Shown here: piece after piece, positions 36,154 through 44,554 of the stretch | How the letters are laid out: each line of letters begins with the position of its first letter | Numbering within the stretch: position 1 is the first letter of the stretch | Source: Gaiellasilicea sp963763755 | GTDB taxonomy: Bacteria; Actinomycetota; Thermoleophilia; Gaiellales; Gaiellaceae | Assembly: GCA_963763755.1 (NCBI GenBank) | Contig: CAVXQE010000010.1 | Location: 186,001-250,000 of the forward strand | Direction of reading: 5' to 3' | Length of the DNA stretch: 64,000 nt | Made by a program: the position numbers and the translations under genes | Notes under the pieces: generated by a model | Database searches by the model: none | The model's input: the letters and a program-made list of their open reading frames with translations, nothing else | What the model was told of the DNA's origin: nothing

Positions 36154-37277
36154 TTGACGTCCCGGATGTCAGCCGCCTACTTCTCGCGACGCACTCTCGT
36201 CTGCATGCTCGTCGTCGGCGCGCTGGCTCTGCTCGCCGCCGGCCACGCGAGCGCCGGCTACGGGGTTGGGCCCAACGGACAGTCCTTCACGGTGACCGCG
36301 GACTCCGCCGGCTACGTGCAGGCACCCGCTTCGCTCGATCTCGTCGTCTACCTGGACGCCGAGGACATCTCGTCCGCCGTGTGGGTCTCGGACAGCCCGG
36401 CGATCAGCGCCTCGGGAACGCCGGTTGGACGGACACTCGGCTTGTGCTCCAGCGGCTCGCTGCTTCCCTTCGGCGAGACGAACAAGTGGGTGTGCCGCGT
36501 CTCCACATCCCTGCTGCAGCCCGGCCATACCTACTACTGGTGGCTGGACTTCGACCGGCAGGATCCGGGTACACCGGCCCCGACGAGTCGCGTTTCCGGC
36601 CCGTTCAGTTTCTCGCTCGCGCAGCAGGCTCACGCCTCCGCCGCCGGTTCCTGCACCGCCGCCGGTCGTGAAGGACCCGCACGCGCCGGTCTCGACGAAG
36701 ACGATCAAGGCTGCAGAGACCCTGCCGAGCTCAACGGTCTTCAACGGCAGCCGCTCGGTCAAGCACACGACGCTCACCCGGCTCGTCTACCGCACGATGA
36801 AGAAGCTCGGCTCTGCCGCGCCAGCTCGCATTTGCCTGCTGGAACCGCACCGACTGGGTCTCCGTTCTCGCGGCGGAGGGGACAGAGCCCACGGGGGGCG
36901 GCTCGGAGCTCCTGGGATTCTGGCTTGGCAGGCAACCTCGCTGGCTGCACCTGGCGCCCGGGATCTGCACGGACTTGCAGGGTCTCCTCTCGACCAAGCA
37001 GCCGAATGCCCGGCGGGCGGGGGCTCTCAGCACGGTGATCCACGAGACGTTGCACGCCTACGGCGTCGTCAACGAAGCGCAGACGAATTGCATGGCCGTG
37101 CAGCTGGTGCCCACGTTCGGCTCGAATCTCGGGCTGGACGCGAAGCGAGCGGACTATCTCGGGACGCTGGCGCGCAACTACGTGCACAAGTACGCGCCCG
37201 CGGGCTACTGGAACGCTGACCGCTGCCGCGACGGCGGTCCGTGGGACCTCTTTCCGAGCACTCGCAACCTCGGCTGA
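36154..37277 (+). CDS. Secreted protein with HExxH metalloprotease-like motif, two frameshifts
   Basis: The restored protein is about 374 residues. It has a signal peptide (TLVCMLVVGALALLAAG, cleavage near ASA), a beta-rich domain of about 130 residues resembling a fibronectin/Ig fold (SFTVTADSAGYVQAPASLDL to YYWWLDFDRQDPGTP), a Pro-rich linker (LTPPPPVPAPPP), and a C-terminal region with NRTDWVSVLAAEG and VIHETLHAYG, an HExxH zinc motif. One extra base lies near 36630 and a second near 36810. TTG 36154 has a GAGGAG site 4 bp upstream; ATG 36166 is the alternative. The family is not one I can name; a cell-surface or exported peptidase is likely. Confidence 0.65.
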
Positions 37278-37302
37278 GCGATCTCTGCTGAAGGGGGTGG
37301 GC

Positions 37303-37325
37303 GGCGGCCGTGACTTCCGGCCGCC
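37303..37325 (+). terminator. Rho-independent-type stem-loop
   Basis: GGCGGCCG (37303-37310) and CGGCCGCC (37318-37325) form a perfect 8-bp stem with a TGACTTC loop, 25 bp after the HExxH gene. No T-run follows, as is common in GC-rich actinobacteria. Confidence 0.55.
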
Positions 37326-37484
37326 TCCGACCCGTGAGACGGCTCGACGTGGAACGCTGCGGCACGGTCCACGGAACTCGTTCTGGCTCTCCTTATCGAC
37401 CGGTAGGACCGACCGCTTGAGCGGATAGGACCCGTCGTATCCCTCGATCGAGTGACTGGGGCCTGAGGTTCGTATCCTGGGGCC

Positions 37485-37772
37485 ATGATTCGATTCGCGG
37501 TCGCGGCCGCCTTGACCGCGGTGGTCGTAGCGTTCGTAGCCACGATCGACCACCGTCACAAACGGCACGTCGAGTTTGCCGAGCAGGAGTCAGCCTGGTT
37601 CTGTGCGCACGGGCGACCGTCGTCGTGCACCGACTTCGACGAAGCCGCGTACGAAGAGCGGTGGGAGAATCGCGAGCTCGGCTACCGAATCTCGTTTCTC
37701 ACACTGGGCGCACTCGCGCTGGGTTCCTTCGTGATGGTGGTGGCGAAGCGCTCCTCACGGCCCGAAACCTAA
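37485..37772 (+). CDS. Small two-helix membrane protein of unknown function
   Basis: The 95-residue product has an N-terminal helix (FAVAAALTAVVVAFVATI), an extracytoplasmic or cytoplasmic middle part with two cysteines (WFCAHGRPSSCTDFDE) and a second helix (FLTLGALALGSFVMVVA) before a basic end. ATG 37485 fits. The two Cys could form a disulphide if the loop is outside. No family recognised; nothing is cotranscribed with confidence. Confidence 0.6.
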   Translation: MIRFAVAAALTAVVVAFVATIDHRHKRHVEFAEQESAWFCAHGRPSSCTDFDEAAYEERWENRELGYRISFLTLGALALGSFVMVVAKRSSRPET

Positions 37773-37854
37773 AGAGCGGCTGGCGGCAGGTGTAGGGTCT
37801 CGGCTCAGGCGAGGGAGTCGTTCCCACTCGGAGCGCTCGGAAGAGAGGCGAATC

Positions 37855-38409
37855 GTGCGAATCATGGTCATCGCTGTGCCGGTCGCAGCGCTACTGCTCG
37901 TGGCAGCAGGATGTGGGGGCGGCTCCGCGAGCGAAGCCGGCGACACGACGGCGACGATCGAGAGCACGGACACGACCGCCGCTGACACGACGGGTGGCAC
38001 CGATACGAGCGGCACGGACACGAGCTCGAGCACCGACACCACCAGCGATGGAGACGTGTCGCTCGAGGGTTGCACGAAGCTGAGCGAGCTGTCCGTCAAG
38101 TTCTCCGAGGCCATGGCAGCGGCCTCGGGCGGCAGCGGTGCTCCCGACCTCCAGGCGACCGCGAAGGCCTACGAGGAGTTCGCCGACGAGGTGCCGGAGG
38201 AGATCCGTGGTGCCTTCAAGACCGTCGCGGCCGCGTTCGGAATCTACGCCGACGCGCTCGGCGGTATCGACATGTCACCAGGTGCGACACCCGATCCGGA
38301 CACGCTGGCGAAAGTGGCCGCGGCAGCGAAGTCGCTCGACAACGCGAAGCTCACCGCGGCGACCGCGGAGATCGAGGCCTGGGCGAAGAACAACTGCACG
38401 GGGCGGTAA
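37855..38409 (+). CDS. Lipoprotein with Thr/Asp-rich linker
   Basis: The 184-residue protein has a lipoprotein signal (RIMVIAVPVAALLLVAAGC, lipobox VAAGC), then a 45-residue low-complexity linker of Thr, Asp, Ser and Gly (TTGGTDTSGTDTSSSTDTT), then an all-alpha domain from LEGCTKLSEL to WAKNNCTGR with two Cys at its edges that may form a disulphide. GTG 37855. The helical domain resembles other actinobacterial surface lipoproteins of unknown role. It is convergent with the lipoprotein gene at 38440. Confidence 0.75.
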   Translation: MRIMVIAVPVAALLLVAAGCGGGSASEAGDTTATIESTDTTAADTTGGTDTSGTDTSSSTDTTSDGDVSLEGCTKLSELSVKFSEAMAAASGGSGAPDLQATAKAYEEFADEVPEEIRGAFKTVAAAFGIYADALGGIDMSPGATPDPDTLAKVAAAAKSLDNAKLTAATAEIEAWAKNNCTGR

Positions 38410-38439
38410 GCCGCACGCGCGCAGGCTGCCGTCTAAGTC

Positions 38440-38841
38440 TCAAGACTTGCAGCTCCTCGGGAGCGGGAACGTCTCCTGGGTCTTGTACACCCGCTGGATG
38501 GCGGCGGACGCGCGTGCGCCGGCGGCTCGCCTCTCAGCGGTGTTCGAGGCATCGACGTAGGCAATCGCGGTTGTTCGGATGTCCTCCAGGCTGGCGATCC
38601 AGGCTTTGAACTCGGGCTCGATGGCCGAGGGCGGGCTGATGTCGCGAAGGTTGCGGAGCATTTGCTCAGCGAGGTTTTCAAGGTCGAACGGGTCGGTTGT
38701 GGCGCGCTTCGCCTCTGCCCCCTTACAGATCACGTCTGCCCGTTGGCTGAACTCTGCCGCCGACAGACGGTTGTCCGAGCCGGCGCCGCAGCCGCTGGCG
38801 GCAAGAGCGGCCAAAGCAACGATTCCGGCAATCCGCGTCAA
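38440..38841 (-). CDS. Small lipoprotein of unknown function
   Basis: The 133-residue product has a lipoprotein signal peptide (RIAGIVALAALAASGC) and a helical body with ICKGAEAKR and, at the end, PLPRSCKS, so two further Cys may bridge. It starts at TTG 38841, only 3 bp after the stop of the gene at 38845, so the two are cotranscribed. The pattern SAAEFSQRADVICKGA is common among actinobacterial surface lipoproteins without a known role. Confidence 0.72.
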   Translation of the reverse strand: MTRIAGIVALAALAASGCGAGSDNRLSAAEFSQRADVICKGAEAKRATTDPFDLENLAEQMLRNLRDISPPSAIEPEFKAWIASLEDIRTTAIAYVDASNTAERRAAGARASAAIQRVYKTQETFPLPRSCKS

Positions 38842-38844
38842 GCT

Positions 38845-39330
38845 CTAACTGTCGAGCTCGGACCTGAGCGCCGCCAGCACTGATGCGATGCCGTCCAGCC
38901 AGGCCGGGTCGGTCGAGTCGAATGCGTGGACGAAGACATTGGCTGCTCCGCGATCGAAGATGCCGCGGCTGGAGACGGAGCCGTGCAGCAACACGAGCGT
39001 TGGAAGGTCCAGCATGAGCGACATGGTCGCCTCGATCTGGTTCCACTCCGTCGGGAGCGCGACCTCGCGTGCGAGCGCGACGTCCTTGATCGAACCGGCC
39101 TGGATGAAGACCTGCGGAAGGCCGAGCACGATGGTGCACCGACACCGCTTGATCAATCGATGCACGTCCTCGAATGGCGTCCGGATAGCCAACTGGCTCG
39201 TTCCGATCGTGTTCGCCTTGAACCCCTTCTCCTCCAGCAATTGGTAGAAGCCCGCAAGCTCCGACTCGATGGCCGGGGGCGCCCATGTCGGCCGCGACAC
39301 GAACGTCTCGATCACAGGGCTGTCTGACAT
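38845..39330 (-). CDS. Uncharacterised protein, possible TIR/deoxyribosyltransferase-like fold
   Basis: The 161-residue protein has alternating beta strands and helices: ETFVSRPTW, then CRCTIVLGLPQVFI, LPTEWNQIEATMSL, LDLPTLVLLHG and RGIFDRGAANVFV. The order, with a Glu at the start of a helix (WNQIE) that precedes a LPTLVLL strand, resembles nucleoside deoxyribosyltransferases and TIR-type NADases, where that Glu is catalytic. That is inference from pattern only. I use ATG 39330; the frame continues to 39450 with an unlikely N terminus. It is followed within 3 bp by a lipoprotein gene, an unusual partner. Confidence 0.6.
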   Translation of the reverse strand: MSDSPVIETFVSRPTWAPPAIESELAGFYQLLEEKGFKANTIGTSQLAIRTPFEDVHRLIKRCRCTIVLGLPQVFIQAGSIKDVALAREVALPTEWNQIEATMSLMLDLPTLVLLHGSVSSRGIFDRGAANVFVHAFDSTDPAWLDGIASVLAALRSELDS

Positions 39331-41061
39331 GTGACTCCAACAATAAGCTGCCGAAGATCCAACTGACAGCGGGCGTCCCCAAGGCACGTACGGCATGACT
39401 GACCCGGACCGCCTACCGTGCAACCAAGCTCTAAGGAAGGCCCGCGTCACACTTCGTAGATGCGGGGGTCAACTCGGCGCTGACCAACTCGGAGACGCGA
39501 GACGGCGGTCCAGACGTCGGTCGCGGCCCCGGGACCGTCTCTCCGAGCGCGGACATTGGAGCACGGTCGTACCACCTCGGGGCAACGGCGGCGACGTCGG
39601 TCGGCGACCGCGGAAGCGTTCTAGCCGCGCCGAGCGATGGTGCCCGGCCACTGAGGCTGACGTCAAGGGCCGCTGGGGATCGGGCGCGCGCTACCGACGC
39701 TGCGAGACGCGACAACGGTGACCGTCGCGTGCGACTCTGCGCGTACGAGATGGTAACGTGCGTACCGGTGGCAGCCGCCGACGGGCATGAACGTCAGATC
39801 CGTCTGCACTGACCCGACCGCACGAGCGTCGCCGCGAGACTACGACTGGTCACCACGTCGAGTCGACCTGCGTGCGAGCTCAGGTCTCGCGGCTGGCGCA
39901 CCATCGGCCATACCGCTCGTCAGGCCAGCGGCGGGCGTAACGCGTGAGATGAGCCGGTAGGCGGCGTCGTGAGCACATATCATAGCGGCTGCTGTGAGCC
40001 CGTCGCCCGTGTGAACGGCGACCTACGGCGGCCTGCAGATCGGGCCCGTCTCGTGACGCCGCGCATCAACGTGACGCCGACACTGAGATGTACGGAGACA
40101 CTCCGACGCCGGATGGCTAGCGTCCGACGGGCAGTGATTCTGACGAGAGCCGTCGATGGCTGCATCAGCGGTGTGGCCGCCGCGCACACCAGGCCTGATT
40201 GCGCGCAAGCTGCAGAAGCACGCCCACGGGCCGGTCGACGCGCAGGCTCTGACCGATGGCTGGTCAGGCGCCAGGACCGAAGCGACCGGATGCCGGTGAG
40301 TACCGTAGCGGCGAAGCATCAGCACTGAAGGCCGCGACGGCCATGGTGCCGGCACAGGGACGCGCCGACACGGCGAGTCCGCAGCGTCTTCGCGGCGATC
40401 GCAGTTCCCGTCACGCCCGGGGTCGAGTGCGAGCCCACCGTTTGATGGCGACCCCGCCCAGCGTCGACAGACTAGGTAGCACCGGCGACGACGTTCTGAC
40501 GTAGTCATCCACGGCCGGACGAACAGCGCTGCCGGAGCGAGTCGGTGCGCAACCGCGCCGGCCGCGCTCGACACGATCCGTGGCGAGCCACCGACACCAC
40601 GCTGCGAGGATCACGAATGCGGGCGCAGGCGCTCAGCGCTAGCGACTCGCGCCTCGGACCTCGAGCACGACGACAGGGCTACGATCCTGCCTCTCCTGTC
40701 GCTGCGCGGCAGTCGCGCGTGGTACAGACTGCAGGAGCTCGCGACGGGCGCGTGGGCGGCCACGGCCGAGCGCGGCCAGCTCCGGCCCGGAGCGGGATGA
40801 CGCCGCTCGAGGCCGATGACCGGCGGGATGACGACGGGATCCCTCCGTCGTCGCCACATGCCGCGGGCGAGCGCGCTCGCGGACTGACGCGGCGCTCTGC
40901 ACCGAGCGCGGCGAGGCTCAGGTGATATGCGACGCCGCCGGTGGCAATGATCTCGGCGCTCGAGCGGCACTCGGTGGACGAGCTGGACACGGAAGCATCC
41001 GGTCGAACACCGAGACCCGGGAAAGCCCACGCACGGCATGCCGCGTCGAAGCCCGAAAGGA
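39331..41061. other. About 1.7 kb without recognisable genes, next to tRNA-Glu
   Basis: Both strands show only short open frames with no conserved motif, no ribosome sites and no codon-position bias: translations in all frames are Arg/Ser/Pro/Cys-rich. There is no insertion-sequence end, integrase remnant or repeat array that I can see. The neighbouring DNA is densely coded, so this gap is unusual. It may be an eroded island beside a tRNA, a structured RNA, or simply junk. Confidence 0.6.
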
Positions 41062-41134
41062 AGGCCCATACGGGATTCGAACCCGTGCCGCCGCCGTGAG
41101 AGGGCGGTGTCCTAGGCCACTAGACGAATGGGCC
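41062..41134 (-). tRNA. tRNA-Glu (anticodon CTC)
   Basis: The minus strand folds as a complete cloverleaf: acceptor GGCCCAT/ATGGGCC, D arm with TCTAGTGGCCTAGGA, anticodon arm CCGCC-CTCTCAC-GGCGG (anticodon CTC), and T arm CGGGTTCGAATCCCG. The variable loop is short. No CCA is encoded. The predicted discriminator base is T, which is unusual. The 1.7-kb empty region lies downstream of its 3' end. Confidence 0.95.
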
Positions 41135-41263
41135 GTGGCGCCGCGCCAGTCTAGCTGACGAGTCCGAAGCGAAGGTTTACCAAGGCTTTGCCTTGCCGTG
41201 CCCTGCTGCTGGGGAGGCCGCGGGCATCCTCGTCTCATGAACTTCGACGAGAGGAGAGCACCA

Positions 41264-41668
41264 ATGAAGATCGTGATTGGCCTACTGGCCGCGGCGATTC
41301 TCGGCACAGGCGGATTCGCCTTCGCCGCCGGAGTCGACGACACCCAGCCGGCTCGCACCGTGTCGCTTCCCGGCACGACGACGGCCGCCACCACCGCCGC
41401 GACGACGACCGACGACATCGTGGTCGGGAACGCGCCGGCAGCCACGACGACGGCGAACGGCGAGGACATCTCCGGCCCGTGTGACGAGGCCGAGCATGCC
41501 AACGATCCGCGCTGCACCGGCACCGCCGCCGACGACGGCAACGACGACGGCAACTCCGGCCCCGGCTCCGGCGACGACGACCGGGACGACAACTCGGGCC
41601 ACGGCTCGGGTCACGGCAACGACGACAGCTCGGGCCACGGCTCGGGTCATGACAACGACGACGACTGA
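41264..41668 (+). CDS. Secreted protein with Asp/Gly/His-rich tail
   Basis: The 134-residue protein has a signal peptide (KIVIGLLAAAILGTGGFAFA), a Thr/Ala-rich stretch (TTTAATTAATTTDD), a short part with two Cys (GPCDEAEHANDPRC), and a 40-residue tail of Asp, Gly, Ser, Asn and His ending NDDD. The tail repeats SGHGSGHGNDDS, and could bind divalent metal. ATG 41264 has a GAGGAG site 5 bp upstream. It is followed 11 bp later by the cupredoxin gene, so they form one unit. The gene at 44205 has a similar architecture. Confidence 0.75.
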   Translation: MKIVIGLLAAAILGTGGFAFAAGVDDTQPARTVSLPGTTTAATTAATTTDDIVVGNAPAATTTANGEDISGPCDEAEHANDPRCTGTAADDGNDDGNSGPGSGDDDRDDNSGHGSGHGNDDSSGHGSGHDNDDD

Positions 41669-41679
41669 GGAGACGAACG

Positions 41680-42045
41680 ATGATTCGCATCAAGCTCGGA
41701 CTGCTGACCCTGCTCGCATTGGTCGCAAGCTCCGTCACGCTCGCCGCGGTGGCGCAAAGTGCCTCCACCGTGCAGACGGTGCGCGTGAGCGAGGTGAGCT
41801 ACGGGATCCGCTTCTCGGCGAAGCCGAAGGCGGGAACGGTCAAGTTCCAGGTCCGCAACGCATCGGGCGACGCCCACGACTTCTGGCTGAAGGGCGGCGG
41901 CAAGACCTGGAAGACCCGTGTCCTCGGCGGCAGCCAGGTCGCGAGCCTCACCGCGAAGCTCAAGAAGGGCGCTCGCTACTCGTTCTGGTGCTCGATCAGC
42001 GACCACCGTCAGGAAGGGATGTCGGGGAGCTTCGTCGCCCGTTAG
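41680..42045 (+). CDS. Secreted cupredoxin-like (plastocyanin-type) protein
   Basis: The 121-residue protein has a signal peptide (LGLLTLLALVASSVTLAA) and a small beta sandwich. The type-1 copper ligands can be placed: His in DAHDFWL, Cys in SFWCSIS, His in DHRQEG and Met in EGMSG, the normal His-Cys-His-Met order. It is a probable electron carrier or copper-binding protein outside the membrane. A terminator-like stem-loop follows at 42066. A second cupredoxin gene lies at 55776. Confidence 0.82.
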   Translation: MIRIKLGLLTLLALVASSVTLAAVAQSASTVQTVRVSEVSYGIRFSAKPKAGTVKFQVRNASGDAHDFWLKGGGKTWKTRVLGGSQVASLTAKLKKGARYSFWCSISDHRQEGMSGSFVAR

Positions 42046-42065
42046 CACCACCCAAGCGCGCGGCG

Positions 42066-42085
42066 GCGCCCCGACCCCGGGGCGC
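42066..42085 (+). terminator. Stem-loop after the cupredoxin gene
   Basis: GCGCCCC (42066-42072) pairs with GGGGCGC (42079-42085) around a GACCCC loop and is followed by TTT, 20 bp after the cupredoxin stop. Confidence 0.65.
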
Positions 42086-42127
42086 TTTCGCGCGTCCGAA
42101 GCCGCTGTGGAGGGCACTATCAGTGAC

Positions 42128-42835
42128 ATGAGCCACCAGAAGAGGACGATCCTGATCGTCGAGGACGAGGAGTCGATCACGACTCCGCTCGCCGAGGCGC
42201 TCGAGCGGGACGGCTTCAAGGCCGAGATCGCGCACACCGTCGCGGATGCGCTCGGCCGCGGTCGCACGCTCCGCCCCGACCTCGTGCTGCTCGACATCGG
42301 CCTCCCGGACGGCTCGGGCCTCGACGTCTGTCGCGAGCTGCGGAGCTCGTCGAACGTCCCGATCATCATCCTCTCGGCCCGCGGGGAAGAGGCGGACCGG
42401 GTCGTCGGGCTCGAGCTCGGTGCGGACGACTACGTCGTCAAGCCATTCAGTGCGCGCGAGGTGATCGCGCGGATTCGCGCCGTGCTCCGCCGCGCGAGCG
42501 CTCCGACTGGAGCGACCGAAGGCCCGGTCGAGGTCGGTGGAGTCCGTCTCGATCCGTCCCGGCGCACCGCGACTCTCGACGGCGAGCCGCTCGAGCTCGC
42601 GCGCAAGGAGTTCGACCTGCTCGCCCTCCTGATGCAGGAGGCGGGAACCGTCGTCTCCCGCGAGCGGCTGATCGACGAGGTCTGGGACGTGAACTGGTTC
42701 GGTTCCACCAAGACGCTCGACGTGCACGTGAGCGCACTCCGCAAGAAGCTCGCCGACGACGCCGCCGACTCGCGCTACATCCACACCGTGCGCGGCGTCG
42801 GTTTCCGCTTCGCCTCGCCCGAGGAGCTCCGTTGA
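42128..42835 (+). CDS. OmpR-family response regulator
   Basis: This 235-residue regulator has a receiver domain (EDEES acidic pair, LLDIGLPDGSG phosphoacceptor Asp, ILSARG, VVKPFS Lys) and a C-terminal winged helix (LARKEFDLLALLM, RERLIDEVWD, TKTLDVHVSALRKKL, YIHTVRGVGFRF). It pairs with the histidine kinase that starts 4 bp before its stop. The likely targets are the flanking cupredoxin and secreted-protein genes, by proximity. Confidence 0.94.
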   Translation: MSHQKRTILIVEDEESITTPLAEALERDGFKAEIAHTVADALGRGRTLRPDLVLLDIGLPDGSGLDVCRELRSSSNVPIIILSARGEEADRVVGLELGADDYVVKPFSAREVIARIRAVLRRASAPTGATEGPVEVGGVRLDPSRRTATLDGEPLELARKEFDLLALLMQEAGTVVSRERLIDEVWDVNWFGSTKTLDVHVSALRKKLADDAADSRYIHTVRGVGFRFASPEELR

Positions 42836-44205
42836 GTCTGCGGCTGAGACTGCTTGCGGCGTTCGCCTACGTGCTGGTGATCGTGCTGATCGTGCTCGAG
42901 ATCCCGCTCGTGCTGAGCCTCTCCAGCCGCGTCAACGCCGAGGTGAAGTCACAGGCCGCGGCGCAGGCCCAGGTGGTCGCCACCGCCGCGGCCGCGCAGG
43001 GCGGAGATGCGGCGCGGCTCCGCCGGCTGGTCAGGCAGGCCGGTCGAGACCTCGGCGCCCGGGTGATCGTCGTCGACGCACGCGGGCGGTTGGTTGCCGA
43101 CTCCGCCGGTACCGGGCTCAGCCTGACGTCATATCGCAACCGCCCCGAGATCGCCGCAGCGCTCGCAGGCCGCTCCGAACAGGGAACGCGGCACAGCGAC
43201 ACGCTCGGCAGCGACCTCCTGTACACCGCCGTCCCGGTCCTCGGCGGAGGAGCCGTCCGCGTCACCCAGAGCGTCGATGCGGTCGGCGCACGGGTGCGCC
43301 GGAACGTGCTCGTCGTGATCGGCGTCGGCCTCGTCGCACTCGCGCTCGGTCTCGCGATCGCCTGGGTGGTCGCCGGCTCGCTCGCCCGGCCGCTGCGCGC
43401 GCTCGCCCGCACGGCGCGGCGCGTCGAGGACGGCGAGCTCGACGCGCGGGCCGACATCACCGGCGCCAGCGAGCAGCGTGAGGTCGCGATCGCCTTCAAC
43501 GACATGACCGAGCGGCTCGAGGAGTCGCTCCAGGCACAGCGCGAGTTCGTCGGCAACGCCTCGCACCAGCTCCGAACCCCTCTGACCGGACTGCGTCTGC
43601 GACTCGAGGCTGCCGGGATCAAGGCTGACGATCCGGCCGTGGAGCACGAGCTCCGGCTTGCGGAGGCCGAGGTCGAGCGTCTGACGAATCTCCTCAACTC
43701 GCTCCTCACGCTCGCGCGCGGGGGCGACCGGCCGGTCGTCCGCAGCCCCGTCTCGCTGCGGGCCGTGTCGGAGGCGGCTCACGAGCGCTGGCTGCCGCGC
43801 GCCGAGGCGACCGGGCATCTGCTCGCGCTCGACGGCGAAGGCGACGCGCCGGTGCGGGCCGGGGAGGAGGATGTGGCGATCGCGCTCGACAACCTGATCG
43901 AGAACGCCCTCGTCTACGCGCCGCCCGGAACGACGGTGACGATCTCGTGGAGCCCGGACGGACGCCTCGCCGTCCTCGACGAGGGTCCGGGCATCCCGCC
44001 GGGCGAAGAGAAGCAGGTCTTCGAGCGCTTCCGCCGGGGGCGGAGCGACCGGCCCGGCACGGGCCTGGGGCTCGCGATCGTCGAGACGCTCGCGCGGCGC
44101 TGGGGCGGCACTGCGTCGATTCGCAACCGCGAGACCGGCGGCGCCCACGCAGAGGTGCGGCTGCCCGTCGACCGCACGGCCCGCGACCTGGAGCAGGTCC
44201 GGTGA
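42832..44205 (+). CDS. Sensor histidine kinase with HAMP domain
   Basis: This 457-residue kinase has a first helix (AFAYVLVIVLIVLEIPLVL), an extracytoplasmic sensor of about 110 residues with VIVVDARGRLVADSAG (a Cache/PAS-like pattern), a second helix (VLVVIGVGLVALALGLAIAW), a HAMP domain, HisKA with NASHQLRTPLTGLRL, and an ATPase domain with IENALVYAPPG, DEGPGIPP and GTGLGLAIVE. It starts at TTG 42832 within the regulator stop, and its TGA overlaps the ATG of the next gene. Confidence 0.93.
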   Translation: MSLRLRLLAAFAYVLVIVLIVLEIPLVLSLSSRVNAEVKSQAAAQAQVVATAAAAQGGDAARLRRLVRQAGRDLGARVIVVDARGRLVADSAGTGLSLTSYRNRPEIAAALAGRSEQGTRHSDTLGSDLLYTAVPVLGGGAVRVTQSVDAVGARVRRNVLVVIGVGLVALALGLAIAWVVAGSLARPLRALARTARRVEDGELDARADITGASEQREVAIAFNDMTERLEESLQAQREFVGNASHQLRTPLTGLRLRLEAAGIKADDPAVEHELRLAEAEVERLTNLLNSLLTLARGGDRPVVRSPVSLRAVSEAAHERWLPRAEATGHLLALDGEGDAPVRAGEEDVAIALDNLIENALVYAPPGTTVTISWSPDGRLAVLDEGPGIPPGEEKQVFERFRRGRSDRPGTGLGLAIVETLARRWGGTASIRNRETGGAHAEVRLPVDRTARDLEQVR

Positions 44206-44504
44206 TGCGGACGGCAGCTCTCGGACTGCTCGGCCTCGTACTCGCCGTCGTCGTCGGCTACGGCGTCCACCTGATCACGCGGGAGACGATCTCGCTCCCG
44301 GTCGTCCAGCTCGAGCAGCCGGCGCTGCTCGCCCCGCCCGCAGCGACGAGCACGGCCCGCACGACGACGGCCAGGACAGAGACCGAGACGGAAACGACCG
44401 GTACGACGACCGAGGACCGCGGCACGACCACCGATGACAACAGCGGCTCCGGCTCGTCGGGCAAGGGGCGAGGTCGCGGCCGCTCCGGTGGTGACGACGA
44501 CTAA
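44205..44504 (+). CDS. Single-helix secreted/anchored protein with acidic tail
   Basis: The 99-residue product has an N-terminal helix (ALGLLGLVLAVVVGYGVHLI), a Thr/Glu-rich linker (TARTTTARTETETETTGTT) and a tail of Ser, Gly, Arg and Asp ending SGGDDD. It is translationally coupled to the kinase (TGATG). Its design (hydrophobic start, Thr-rich linker, acidic low-complexity tail) matches the gene at 41264 on the other side of the two-component system. Confidence 0.68.
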   Translation: MRTAALGLLGLVLAVVVGYGVHLITRETISLPVVQLEQPALLAPPAATSTARTTTARTETETETTGTTTEDRGTTTDDNSGSGSSGKGRGRGRSGGDDD

Positions 44505-44554
44505 GGCCTTGGACTGCTAGGAAACCGCCAAGCGGCGGCGGGTAGGGTCTCCTC

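Noticed and set aside
40023..40574. Minus-strand open frame of 183 codons in the 1.7-kb gap
   Set aside because: No start signal, no hydrophobic or helical pattern, and an odd Arg/Cys/Pro-rich composition.
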